Below, one piece after another: positions 12,925-24,566 of a stretch of DNA of 64,000 nucleotides. A model generated the notes under the pieces. The model saw only the letters and a list, made by a program, of their open reading frames with translations. It was not told the origin of the DNA and did no database searches. Made by a program: the position numbers and the translations under genes. How positions within the stretch are numbered: the stretch's first letter is position 1; every line of letters starts with the position of its first letter. The stretch comes from Alnus glutinosa (taxonomy: Eukaryota > Streptophyta > Magnoliopsida > Fagales > Betulaceae). Where the stretch lies: positions 30,109,544 through 30,173,543 of the forward strand of contig NC_084887.1 in NCBI RefSeq assembly GCF_958979055.1, written 5' to 3'.

Positions 12925-14660
12925 TAGAAGATTTCGGTGTGTTTAAAATTGGTAAGTTTGATATGAAGTGGGCTATTTATATTTTAGTTCAAACTTAATT
13001 TAACACGTTCGGTGCTAAAGCATACATACAAGTGCATATACCCGACTATTGCTTTAAATCAATAGTGAGTTGGCATTATAAACGCCACTATTATTTTCTA
13101 TTTTTCTTATGTGGAACTCTCCTATTTGAAGACTATTTAAATGCATACATACTCTTTAATCACTTCTTTTACACTTTTGCTCATCTCTTGAGCTTCTTCT
13201 ATCTTCTCTGTTTGGGATTGTCTAATCTCGATTTAAATTTCATTAATGGTGTAGAAGAAAAGGGATGAAAAGTTCTATGGCCGAACTCGATCTGCTGGAA
13301 AATCATGCTTGCCTAATATTGGACATCACAAAAGTTTTGCAGTATATATATAGTCAACAAAAAAGTCTGAAATTTGAGTTAAAAAAAAAAAAAGGGTCTG
13401 AAAATTGAGTGGCCGGTAGCTCATAATTCAGGAGATTCTCCTTGGGAACTTAAATGGCATCACTCAAAGAGCTTCTTTGAGCTTAATTTCTAGAGTTGAA
13501 GAAAAGAATGTGTCTTTCTAATTCAAAATAATGTGTCTTCCACTTATGCTTAGCAAGTGTTATACTGTTACCTTGGAGGCTTAAATTATTTAAAGAAGCT
13601 TGCTTCAATTCTAACCTATTGTATTATTTCAGCCAAATTTCTCATATTCGCATTGCTTTTTTGGTTTTGAAGTTTTGGTTCTTTTTACTTAATTAAACTC
13701 AAAGTTTTTGTAGTATTTTACTTTTTGTGAGTGAGAACATTATTTTTAAAAATTAAAAATTAAAAATCAATGGTCCAATAATTTTTATTTTTTTTTGGGA
13801 GAATATATAATTCTTTCTCCTTATTTTTTTTTCTTTGTAATTCAATAAAATAATTTTAAAATATCGGTTCGAGTGGTGTATATATAGCTTGCTGCTAGGG
13901 ATATTATATATAATTTTTTTTACAAATTTTTTACAAACTGAAGTGACAATCCACGTGTCACTCATGTTGCCGTGTCACTCATGTTGCCAACGACTAAACA
14001 ATTAAATTTAGCTATCAATTTTTTTTGCTTAATTTTTTCACCTATTTTGAGTCACGTGGCACTCATGTGGACTATCCCATAAGTTTGGAGATAATTAATT
14101 GTAGTAAAAACTGTAATTCTCAAAACATTTTATTTATAGATGATTGCATAATATTTTTCGGTACGTGTAAAAGAAGTTTGTACCTAAGTCAAAATTAGGG
14201 AAAATGTAATGTAATTTTAGAAAATCTTGAAGTGTTTTTTTTTTTTTGACACGTCCACACAAAAGGGGGAGGGGGGGATTCAAACTATCTAGTGACCTCC
14301 GTTTCATGAGGCGTGGTCCCCAACCAATTGAGCTACCCTTAGGGACAAAAAATCTTGAAGTTAGTTAATGTAAATCTCTTGTAATAAAATAATTGGAAAG
14401 CAAAACTAGTCTTATTGAAAAAGAAAAATTAAAGTAAACAAATGGGAGAGATCTTTTACAAATTTCTTTTCATCAAACTAACTAAAATAAACAAAGAAGC
14501 ATACCCAAAAGCAGTACTGTTGCCTTTCATTATTTCTAGACACACTAGCATGCTTTGTGGAATTTTTTTCTTCCTTTGTTTATGGAATAATACTCGATTT
14601 TCTACACCCTGCTTTGTTTCATATATATCTTCTTTTTAAATCTAACAAGCGGCTTCTTCT
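11314..14660. other. Intergenic region between FMT and HIPP gene
   Basis: AT-rich, with a GA microsatellite at 12887-12919 and one SINE copy (14234-14348). A stretch near 12435-12590 looks weakly coding-like but matches no family I know. I see no gene here. Confidence 0.55.
14234..14348 (-). mobile_element. tRNA-derived SINE, copy A, with 13-bp target duplication
   Basis: On the minus strand the element begins with a tRNA-like head: TAGCTCAATTGG fits a pol III A box, and a B-box-like stretch (TAGTTTGAATC here, GTTCGAA in copy B) lies about 45 bases on. It ends TGTGGACGTGTC followed by a poly(A) tail. It is flanked by identical 13-bp copies of aaaatcttgaagt at 14221-14233 and 14349-14361. Length is 115 bp. 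Related copies are at 18025-18119 (+) and 29987-30104 (-). It is not a tRNA gene: there is no complete cloverleaf and it carries a retroposon tail. Confidence 0.82.
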
Positions 14661-14662
14661 CT

Positions 14663-14670
14663 TATATAAA
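14663..14670 (+). promoter_or_regulatory. Likely TATA box of the HIPP gene
   Basis: TATATAAA lies about 95 bp upstream of the ATG at 14757. It would place transcription start near 14695, giving a leader of about 60 bases made largely of CT repeat. Confidence 0.5.
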
Positions 14671-14694
14671 TTCAGAGTCTTGGCAGTGTATCAT

Positions 14695-14699
<5 letters not shown>

Positions 14700-14727
<28 letters not shown>
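14700..14727 (+). repeat. (CT)n microsatellite in the predicted HIPP 5' leader
   Basis: About 14 CT units just upstream of the start codon. Similar tracts lie in intron 1 (14894-14941) and at the start of intron 2 (15096-15123). A TTC tract of about 12 units lies at 15337-15375. CT-rich leaders are common in plant promoters. Confidence 0.9.
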
Positions 14728-14731
<4 letters not shown>

Positions 14732-14756
14732 TTGCTTTGTTCTAAAGAGAAGGAAA

Positions 14757-14898
14757 ATGGGTGCTCTTGATTACCTCTCCAACTTTTGCACTGTCACCAG
14801 CACAAGGGGCAAGCGCAAAGCAATGCAGGTATTCAATATCGCCAATTATATAACCTTTTCATACTCTGCTCGCTCTGTCAAATGAAGATGAACCTCTC

Positions 14899-14941
<43 letters not shown>

Positions 14942-15092
14942 GTTGTGTTTTGTTCTGTGCTCCTGTGTCTTAAACTTTAAGGATGGTTTATGTTCTCTTT
15001 CCCAGACAGTCGAGATCAAAGTCAAAATGGACTGTGATGGCTGTGAAAGGAGAGTAAAAAATGCTGTTACCACCATGAAAGGTTACATTCTG

Positions 15093-15123
<31 letters not shown>

Positions 15124-15335
15124 GCGTGTTTCCTTGTATTGAAGCTTTGTTTTGTCCCATGCATTGCAATTCACTGACATGTCAACCGTGAAAGAAAGGG
15201 ATCGATGCATATAGCAGCTAGCGTTTATAAGAAAAACAAAAGCAACTTTTAGGTTAAGATCCACAAATATAACAAACGGAAACAAATTATCCGTGTGAAC
15301 CTCTGAAAACCCATTATCAATATGAAACTTTTACA

Positions 15336-15366
<31 letters not shown>

Positions 15367-16125
15367 CTTCTTCTTTTTCGTTTTAGTTATGATAGCTGAC
15401 AGTTAAGCAGACAATAGACTACAAAACAAAGGCTCATCTCCCATCCGATCCGTTACAAAACTTCCCTTTTATCCTGTTTTTGCTTAATGTATGACACGTG
15501 GGGAACTGAAAATCCTATACATCAGTAGATACACAGTTTTTTTCTTAACCAGGGTATCTGGTCCCGACTAGATCCCGGGACACCATGCAAGGCGATCCCT
15601 TCACACGAGTAAGGTAAAGTTCAAGCTTTCGCTCACAAACATAGTCCCAAAAGATTATTTACACTCAAAAAAAGTCAAAAAAGGGTGGAGAGTGACCAAA
15701 TATTGGAAATTCCTACTCAGGCGTAATTATTGTAGCATTTCTTTAGTTTTCTTTTTATTTTCTTTTATTTTTTTATATAGATTTATTTAGGCATTTGTAG
15801 CTACTTAATTATTTCTCTCAAATTGGATTTAGGTGTAAAATCTGTGGAGGTGAACAGAAAGCAACACCGGGTAACAGTGAGTGGTTATGTTGAACCAAAT
15901 AAGGTGTTGAAGAGGGTAAAGAGTACAGGGAAGAGAGCTGAATTTTGGCCTTATATCCCTCAACATCTAGTCCACTATCCTTATGCGTCCGGAGCCTACG
16001 ACAGAAGGGCACCATCCGGCTTCGTTCGAAACGTTGTGCAAGCTTTTCCGGCCTCAAATGCACCTGAGGATAACATTGTCTCACTATTCAGTGATGATAA
16101 TGTGAACGCATGTTCCATCATGTAA
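14757..16125 (+). CDS. Heavy-metal-associated isoprenylated plant protein (HIPP)
   Basis: This is a small metal-binding protein, probably membrane-anchored by prenylation, of the family linked to cadmium/zinc/copper handling and stress signalling. Exons 14757-14828, 15006-15081 and 15833-16125 join to 146 residues. The N-terminus MGALDYLSNFCTVTS is typical of the HIPP20-26-like clade. The HMA domain starts at about residue 25 and contains the metal-binding motif MDCDGC (C-x2-C), then VEVNRKQHRVTVSGYV. KSTGKRAEFWPY follows, and the C-terminus CSIM is a CaaX farnesylation signal. Introns are phase 0 and phase 1, and exon 2 is 76 nt. The HPP-like gene at 22884 shares exactly this arrangement. 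Reading frame is intact and length is normal. Family assignment is firm; which metal or partner it serves cannot be read from sequence. Confidence 0.95.
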
Positions 16126-16915
16126 GGAGTGATCGATGATATATCTATGTATATATTACGTACTGAAAAGTACGATGTGGTTCTTCTAGACAAGAACCTT
16201 GAAACATTTTCTCCCAAGTATGAATGATCGAGACAGCAATTATACATGAGTGTGTATATTTTTGAGACTGTATATATGTGTGATTTCGTTCTTTGGTATT
16301 GGGAGCTTAACCATGTGCTTTACAAAGGAAGTAGCATGTCTCCGTCTCTTTACATTTAAAATTTTGTTTTTATTGCATCTAACGGTGTATATGATACCAT
16401 GTCATTTACAAGTTTTAAATGAAGAGGCAGCATATTCACCATGCGACAACATATACATTATTAGATCTTTGAAATCTAATATGAACCACAAAATTGATTA
16501 TTTCCGTTTCACTTCAAATGGAAAGAATCTTAATCCACAAATTAGGTAACTAATTCAAGCATGGGATTGAGGAAACTTATGATAATTGATTTGTGTGGTT
16601 GAATATATTAATACAAAGAATCATAACAACATCATTTTGAAAGATCCTAAAAGTAGAACCCTTGCATTTAGATTATTTGTTGGCTCCCATTTTGTGTGAC
16701 ATACCATTTTCTGTTGCCTCAAAGTGGCTAGAATGACAATGTCAAGCATGTTAAGGCTATATATATATATATATGCAACGACTCAGGAAAAAAATTTATA
16801 ACGTTCTTATTAGGGTCACGTCATAGAGTGATTCAATAATACTTGGCATTGCTAGGTGACCTTGATACTATTTATATGGGAGTGTACATTACAATCTTCT
16901 CCTTAAACTTCTGAC

Positions 16916-17073
16916 GTCTTTATCAAGGTCACGTCGTGCAGTGCTCTATATATATACCACATAAAGTTATTAGGCAGCTTTGATACTATTTGTAGTCTTT
17001 ATCAAGGTCACGTCGTGCAGTGCTCTATATATATACCACATAAAGTTATTAGGCAGCTTTGATACTATTTGTA
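16916..17073. repeat. Perfect tandem duplication, 2 x 79 bp, plus a diverged third unit
   Basis: Copies 16916-16994 and 16995-17073 are identical by eye. Each starts GTCTTTATCAAGGTCACGTC and ends GATACTATTTGTA. A clearly related but diverged unit lies directly upstream (about 16800-16880: TTAGGGTCACGTCATAG...CTTGATACTATTTATA). Identity of the two units points to a recent duplication. Confidence 0.93.
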
Positions 17074-18024
17074 ATGATACAGAGAAAGCGCTAGTCACAT
17101 CTGCGCTATCATCCCAAAAAGACTAATCAAGTTGAAACTTCTTTAAAATCACTTATAAAATCCAGTTTCACATAATAAATAAGCAATGTAAAACTTAACA
17201 CTCATTAATGTTTTTATAAATTGCACTACAACTTTACGTGAACTATTCATTTTCTCAAAGTACGTGGAACCGGAGGTCCGGAGCGTTACAACATGAATCT
17301 TCATCAACCTGTCCAAATGCATCGTCCCGAGTTCTTGCAGTTTTGACAGGAGGGATGATGTTTTATTGGAGTACATATATATATATATATATATAAGATT
17401 CTCGTTCCCTACCACAAAAAGATGAATGATGATTCAAATGAGTACTGTTAATTCCAACTGGATGGCATTCAGCTAGCGAGCTAATATAATGATAATTACT
17501 GCCATACATATATAATGCCTAGCTTGTTGGAATATTTAAAGCAACATTCCAAAGGGCAAAGGACCCCATTCATGTAACAACAATACTTACTATTTAAGCT
17601 AAAATTAATGTTGATTAATTAATTAGCTGGAATCGTGAACATATGCGGAGTGTTGAAGTCGGTTGGTTATATTATGTTCAAATGGATGGTTTGTAGTCGA
17701 TTCGGCTCGATCTTTCATAATTGAGCTTCGTCAATGAGAGGGTTGCTCTCCAGATTCCGTCTATATATCATCAATCCCATCACTTTCGATCTCCATCAAA
17801 TCCAATTATTTCCAATCCAATGGGTCATGCTTACCCTACTTTAAACTTCTTCTTTGAATCGGAGAAAGAAATATCATATCGTTAATTAGACTATAAAGTC
17901 ATCCCTAATAATTAATTAGACTATATGATTTCTCCTCCCTGATATTCTATATTATATATGCTAATTAAGCTTTAAGAAGTGCATGCATGTTGCAACTATA
18001 AATATAAATGTTCATCTGTACGTC

Positions 18025-18119
18025 CTCAAAGAGTAACTCAATCAGTTGGAGACCATCCCTCATAAAGCGGATGTTACTAGTTCGAATTTCTCTTTCCCTC
18101 TTGTGTGGACATGTCAAAA
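18025..18119 (+). mobile_element. tRNA-derived SINE, copy B
   Basis: Plus-strand member of the family at 14234-14348. It has TAACTCAATCAGTTGG (A-box region), then CTAGTTCGAATTTC (B box), then TTGTGTGGACATGTC and an A-containing tail running into an AT repeat. The tail merges with the microsatellite and no target duplication was resolved. Confidence 0.7.
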
Positions 18120-18240
18120 TATATATATATATATTGTACGCATTCCCGGCTATTTTGTATAATGATATTTCTATTACAAATTAATTATGTTCTCCCGTAA
18201 AATCTGGTGGTGATCAAATAACATACAACAACTATTTGCC

Positions 18241-18243
<3 letters not shown>

Positions 18244-18292
<49 letters not shown>
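18244..18292. repeat. (AT)n microsatellite, about 24 units
   Basis: Uninterrupted AT tract in intergenic DNA. Confidence 0.95.
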
Positions 18293-18295
<3 letters not shown>

Positions 18296-20359
18296 CTAGC
18301 CTCATTTTTCAACGACATATCCCTAAGTTCTGGCTTTAACGTTAATGGCATGACGTACTACTCAATTTCAAAATGATGGTGGTGAACTTTAATTTGCTCT
18401 TATCCCAACATCTTATTTATAGTTACTGCTAACTTTTTTAATTTTTTTTTTTTTTTTTTTTTTTTTAAAGTTAAAGGGACAATAAGAAAGAAACAACCTT
18501 CGATCTATATATATATATGTTTTGGCTGTCTCATACCAAACGGCGCCGCTGGGATCGATGATAAAATTAATGTATAAATTAGTTATATATTAAGCTAATT
18601 AAACATATCTGAGCGTGGTTTGCCAGGTTTGATTACAAAATAATAATGAAGAGACAGATTCATAATTCATTAATTTATCCAACTAATAATTAAGGCCAAA
18701 AGAGGGAGAATGATTAGTGGGAGCACCACCCTTGGCTTGGAGTTTTTGGTGATTAATTATAAAAGAAACTTTGTATTAAATGAGTGACCTTTTGGCCCCT
18801 TTGCAGCGCTCTTTGGTGCTTTCATTCACATCAAAATGCATCCATTACTCCAACATCCTATTTCTTTGTTGCAATTTTTTATGTTCTTGGGATTCTAATT
18901 GCCCACCCAGTTAGATTTTTATTTCTTTATCCATCACCAATTCAATTAAGTGGACAGGAAAAACAAAAATAAATTAGCCCAAGCAAGCATTACCGTGGGA
19001 ATTTTCTTTGAACAAAAGTCAAGATCTTTGACAAGAAGTCAACGTGCTTAGACAGATCCATAGCCTCCCGTCAACAAAATTCCAGAATAAGGTGCATGAT
19101 TGATATTGGATACTTTGATACGATCCATATAAGATTAATTAAAATGGTATTAATTATAAAAGTAAACCACCTCACTTGAAATTGAGTGATTCGCCTAGGA
19201 ATAATATTAGATGTAAAATCTTCTTCAAATCTTTTCTTTCACTTTTTAAAATATGGATGTCTTATTAATTTCTAAAAATAGCAAAAAATAAGAGAGGTAA
19301 ATATCTAAAATATTATTCAATAATCAAAACTTGGTTTCCCAACGTCTACATGTGATATACAGTGTTAGAATAGATTCCTCATACTAAACGCTGAATCAAT
19401 CAATTCACACCTGCAAAACAAAAAGAATGTAAGAAAAGATAGCTCTGATGCTTAAGTTAGTATAGTATTTATAAAGGAAATATAAATGCATTAAGCCCGA
19501 GTTTTGAATTTGGGGTCAAGAGTCTCCTTTACTCTGTTAGAGTTTTCATTTTATAATATTCTAGATATAACTGCTTTCATACCATGCGGTAGTCTAATCG
19601 TAAGCTTTTCTCCCACAATGGTGTAGGCTTAAGCATCCCATATCTCCTAAATTAGGAATGCATCCGGCATAGTGCATGGTTTGAATGTGGTTGCATGGCT
19701 TGGCACACGCTTCTTTGCTATCGGAGCGGATCTCTTGTTACGCGTAGCATAATAAGATCGGATCTCTGAACCTAATTTTGCTTACACAGACTGGTTTTTA
19801 AGTCTCCGCAGATATGCTTTGTGGGCCATGTGACTTTGTCGGCCCAATAGATGACAAATCTCTTCGCTAAACAAAAAAGTTAAATATTATTATAAAGCTT
19901 TGGATACATTTCTTGAAATTTGAACGCAATGATTTGAACCATCCAATATGTAGAAACCATTTGAATCTCGCATGACTTCTACGTGGATACATATAAATGG
20001 TCCAAATTTGTAACCTTATGATTTGAAGGTGGGGAATAATAATAGAGGGCTTAATTCAATTCTCGAATCCCAAAAGTGTAACCTTCCAATGCTTTAGGCC
20101 AACATACTTTTGGTCATTCAATACCGCGGTCTTTTGGCCCACCGAAAGTGCAAATGTCCGGGAACCAACTACCTCTCTACTCATTCAAAAGAATGCCTAG
20201 TGGAAGAAATCATTGCCTTCTTTTCATTTCACTATTATGGTTGAAGAAAGATCTTTGTTAGATATATCCAGCTAATATATACTTCACAGTCTCTTCAAAT
20301 AAAGATGAAAGATCTCTTTCCCTAGTGATTTGGAACTCTTAGATCAAAAAAAAATAATA

Positions 20360-20720
20360 AAAAAAAAAGTACACGTACGGACTGACCAGCGAATCACCTG
20401 CAAGACAAGAAACGAGGCGTCAGTAGGCCTCTAGTTATGAGACCGAAGGCACTCCGATACCCAAATCAGTATGCTTGAACTTGAGGGGAGAATATATGGG
20501 GAGAGAGAGAGCTCCTTATAAACATATAGAGGAGAGAAGAGAGACCTTATATTAGGCCTCTTGGGTTCTAGTGAAAGTGGGCCTCATGTCTGTGGCTCAT
20601 TTGGACTCTTTTTTGGGCCTCTTGTGATAATAGGTCTTGTATTAGGCTATTCTGGCCCCTCTTAGGCCTTAGTAGAAGTGGTCCTTTAACAAGACCGGTC
20701 CGTGGGTCTTAGGCGCATTT
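20360..20720. mobile_element. Possible LTR remnant, unclassified
   Basis: CACTCCGATACCCAAATCAGTATG resembles (in part) the GCATCGGAGT...CTTAGGCATC block near the 3' end of the gypsy LTRs at 43530 and 60302. A TATA-like TTATAAACATATAG and GA-rich sequence follow. No terminal repeats or flanking duplication were found. The assignment is by resemblance only. Confidence 0.3.
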
Positions 20721-21365
20721 TTTGGATCCATCACCATCAGGAACCTGCCATCTCATACCCGTGTATGATTCTCATTGACTTTCCCAAATGAAGATAAAAC
20801 CCATATTAAGAAACCATTATAAGACCATTTGGGACCTATGTATTTAACCACCCTTGGCAACCGAGATGAATACCTTGGTGATGTTCACATAGTCGTTGGC
20901 AATGGCTCTCAACTGCCCATAACATCGCTTTGATAGTGAAATTCCTCAAATATCTCTATTAATGTAGTAGCCTATTCGCCATATTCGCCAGTCAACCCCG
21001 CGTTGGCTACCTTGCAATAGTTACTATGACCGTCTAGCATGAACACTTTAGTCGTTATTGCCAGCCAGCTACCACTATAGAATGTAAGTTATAGAATTTT
21101 TTTTTTTTTTTTTAAAAAAAAAAAATTATCTTTTATTTTAGAAAACACTAATCAATTTTTTGTTTTTCAAACACATTCTTCAAAATTTAATTAAACAGAT
21201 TTTCTTATTTGGACGTCACATATAATTTTTTTTTTTTCTCAAATGTGGCTCCTACCAAATTAATTGTCAATCTTCACCTTTTTCAAAACTTTATATATTC
21301 GGGGTCTTCTGATGCAACCAACAAATTGTTAGGACACCCTTCTTAAAGATATTCACCCATCAATA

Positions 21366-21560
21366 GTGGCGGAACTACATGGTGGCTTGGGGGCTGGGGC
21401 CCTCCAAGTCAACATGTTTTTCCCATTTTTTTTTAAAAAATATTATTATAATTTTAAAAAAAAATTAAAATTTTGACTCCATAATTTTTTATTTTCAGTT
21501 ATACCCTCTCTAAATTGTAAATGCTAGCTCGTCCCATGCCCCAAGATGGATTGACACGTA
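21366..21560. repeat. Dispersed repeat, also seen near 48150-48330
   Basis: The segment reads GTGGCGGAACTACATGG...GGGGCCCTCC then T-rich and A-rich runs. A similar arrangement (GGACGGAGGGAGG...GGGGCCATGCCCCCC then AT-rich sequence) occurs near 48150. Class is unknown. Confidence 0.35.
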
Positions 21561-21971
21561 CAGATGCCAAGTGTAAAGCATAAGAAAAATGCTTTTTGCA
21601 CAATAACCATGTACAACAATTACACAATTTTACTCACATGGATCATATGAGGTGAACTCATGTGAGTGAGACCTACCACATGAATCTCACCCTATATAAA
21701 TAAAGTTATAAAATTATTGTATGCGATTGTTATGCAACATTGACCTCTCAATATGTAACAACATACATGTTTCTAAATCCCAAATGTAAATGCCATTTGA
21801 TTATTTTCGTGTCCGTTTCTTTTCACAGTTTCACTTTGTCTATTTTTAATTAATTCTATCGCGTCTAAGTTTGTGCTGAACGTTGGCCAAATCCAAGCAT
21901 ATTTATCCAAAGATATTGTTAATTTTCCCCAAGCCTACTGCCTAGCTAGTTCAAGGGAACCAACAGGGGAG

Positions 21972-22102
21972 TGATAGTTGTACACCAAGTGTACAACAAA
22001 TGCACAACACCCCTTCACAAGGGGTGGACTCCACAGTGTGTGGGGGCCACCCCTTGTAAAGGGGTGTTGTACATTTGTTGTACACTTGGTGTACAACTAT
22101 CA
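21972..22102. mobile_element. Foldback/MITE-like 131-bp inverted repeat with nested palindromes
   Basis: Arms 21972-22027 and 22047-22102 are 56 bp each and reverse-complementary except for two positions; a 19-bp spacer separates them. Each arm is itself palindromic: GTTGTACAC-caa-GTGTACAAC, then ACCCCTTCACAAGGGGT. The terminal sequence is TGATAGTTGTACACC. No clear target duplication was seen. There is no coding capacity. Confidence 0.85.
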
Positions 22103-22883
22103 TTATTCGAACCAACATCCTCAAGACTCAAAACTATATCAGTTGCTTCAAGCCTTCAAAGACCATAAAAAGGTGCGCAGTACATTTGATATACAATCAA
22201 ATCAAGGATATTTTCAGTTGGGATCAAGGAAGCAACCGGACTGGACATTCCCAATTGACATTAAATATTATATTATATAGGTAAATTTTATCATGACCCA
22301 TTTAATTAAACGGTTTAATCTTTTCGAATCTAATTAGTTAATTTTGTATTGGGATTTATGTCAAGTTTAATAGTTGTGTAAAAATTGTCGGTTCTAAATT
22401 TTAATTGTCAAAGCATAAGTATAAGATTATATAAATCAACTTTAACCACATTTAATTAAAAAAGTCAAAATCTTCAATCTTAACTTATTAATTTTGTATT
22501 AAATTTATATTAAATTTACGAATGTTACAAAACAAAATTACCAACATAGTGACAATAGTACTTCCAGCAACTAAACCATGCACCCACCACGAGAAAATGG
22601 TGCAATTGTTGGGCTGGCAGAAAAATGTATAGTGCATGAGCAAAATAGATAGAGGAGGCACATGGCACTATGGCTGTCAAAGTGTCAAGTCTCTAAGCCT
22701 TGTCAAATCATCTTATCTCTCTCTCTGTGTGTATATATCCGTGATTTAACTCTGCAGTGTTGGGCTTCCAACCAATATGATTTATTTGCTGAACTGCTTT
22801 CACTAGTGGGTTCAATAAATAGGAAAGAAAACACTGTGGAGAATGCAGAAAATAGGAAACAGAGAAAGACAGCACAGTTGAAA

Positions 22884-23613
22884 ATGTCAACAAATGAGTT
22901 CGAGTTCTTAAAGATTGAGGTCCCCTTTTTCTTTGTTTTTTTGCTAATATTCTTTCTTTGTCTTGACTTCTCTGCTTCCTTTTTGTGTTGAGTTTGATTA
23001 ATTCTTTTGTTTCACAGACATACGTTCTCAAAGTGCACATGAACTGTCAAGGGTGCATTCAGAAAGTGAGGAAACTCCTCCGAAAAATTGGAGGTACTAA
23101 ACTTGAATACACCCAAATTTCTTTAAAAGACCAAAATCCAATAGAATGTTCAGAAAATCCTGACAGGCCTTCAATGGCACATCAATGGCTACTGTTGTCT
23201 TTAGTACTGTTGAAATTACCAAGGTTTTGGGGATAATGGTGCTAATGTTCTATTTTTGGGCTTTTTTGTCCTTTGTAGCGTCAAGAATCTCTCCTTGGAT
23301 GTTGGATTCTAGTAATATGACCAAGTGAGCAGGAGTGCCTTTACTCGGATGTTCAGTCCTTATTCCTTGGGACCATCTCTTTTTTCCACATTTCTTTGTG
23401 TAATTACTTTTAACCTCACTCATCATTATCAGATCTTAACTAAGATTGCAGCAAATGCAATTAGTAGTTTATAAGTTGAAACACTATAAGAAAACAAACC
23501 AAAAAAAAAAACATAACAGAAAAGAAAAAGAAGAATTAATGTCTATCGAGTTTTTTCCTTGGATTGAGATCCCATGCAATACTGTAGGGATGCAATAACT
23601 TCTTCTTCTTCTT

Positions 23614-23654
<41 letters not shown>

Positions 23655-24566
23655 TGGTGAGCAACGAACGGTCCAAATTCATGACAACAAAGCCAAAACC
23701 GAAAAAAGTAGGTTATTGGGGTATTTTTTGTGTGTGGGTGTTTAGTGGCCGAACCACCCACTTGCAGAAGGGTTGTCAAAAAGGCCCACAAAAAAGGTAT
23801 TGCATGGAATGCAATAGAGGGAGGGATCTCAATCCCTCATCCTTCTATTGTTTATCTCTATCAATTTTACTCTTTTTTTTTTTAATTATATATTTATTTA
23901 CTTTGGGTACTGGATACAGGTGTTTATCAAGTAAGCATAGACGCAGAAGAGCAGAAGGTCACTGTCAGAGGTAGTGTAGATCCTTCTACTTTGATCAATA
24001 AGCTGGTCCGATCTGGTAAACATGCAGAGCTTTGGTCCCCAATTTCCAACAAGAAACTAGCTAAATTGGTCAATGATGACAACAACCAGAACCAAACCCA
24101 ACATCTAATGAATGGCCACAATTCCTCCAAAAATCAGCACATGTTCCCCACCTTTGGCAGAGAAGATGATGGGTGGGGATCTGAATGGTATTTTAATCAG
24201 AGTAGGGGGAACAAGGCTGTGACAGGTGAATTCGATCAAAATTTGACAGCAGCCATGCAAAATGCAAACCTGGGTGAAGATGGAGTACTCCCAATTGGTG
24301 GTCATGACAAATTGGAAAACAACATCATACCATTGAGCGGCCACGCAGGTTTTCTTGGCAATGGTTCTGCAGGCTTTGTTGGCTTAGGAGGCCGCGAATT
24401 TGGTGGGTATCAGGACATTCCTTGGGAGTTACCAATTCATGAGTACGATCATCCATCATCAATGATGATGGCCAACAGACAGCTGCGCCACTACAACCAT
24501 CCACCAACTGAGATGATGAACATCTACATGCATGACAGAAGCCATCAACAATATGGTGATGAATGA
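22884..24566 (+). CDS. HMA-domain protein, HPP/HIPP-like, no CaaX box
   Basis: Exons 22884-22919, 23018-23093 and 23920-24566 join to 252 residues. The short first exon encodes [12 protein letters not shown]. The HMA domain spans about residues 13-75, with the metal-binding motif MNCQGC (C-x2-C) and the second half [20 protein letters not shown], followed by [11 protein letters not shown]. The C-terminal 170 residues are Asn/Gly/His/Met-rich and of low complexity, resembling the variable tails of the longer HIPP clade (HIPP32-37-like). Unlike those, it ends HQQYGDE with no C-terminal Cys, so it should not be prenylated. Neither alternative frame after the stop restores a CaaX box. Intron positions and phases match the HIPP at 14757, and exon 2 is again 76 nt. 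A metal-binding or protein-interaction role in cytosol or nucleus is inferred. Confidence 0.92.
23616..23653. repeat. Poly(T) tract, about 38 bases
   Basis: Homopolymer run preceded by a CTT repeat, in intron 2 of the HPP-like gene. Confidence 0.95.

Larger units (their letters stand above)
16126..22883. other. 6.8-kb intergenic region between the two HMA genes
   Basis: No gene was recognised. Contents: a 79-bp tandem duplication (16916-17073), AT microsatellites at about 17372-17394 and 18244-18292, SINE copy B (18025-18119), a poly(T) run near 18438-18466, a possible LTR remnant (about 20360-20720), a dispersed repeat (21366-21560), a weak MITE-like stretch with imperfect inverted ends (about 21600-21750) and a 131-bp foldback element (21972-22102). 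The remainder is AT-rich DNA in which I see nothing specific. Confidence 0.6.

Noticed and set aside
14234..14348. Possible tRNA gene
   Set aside because: Only A-box-like and B-box-like sequences are present. There is no full cloverleaf, and the A tail and target duplication show a SINE.
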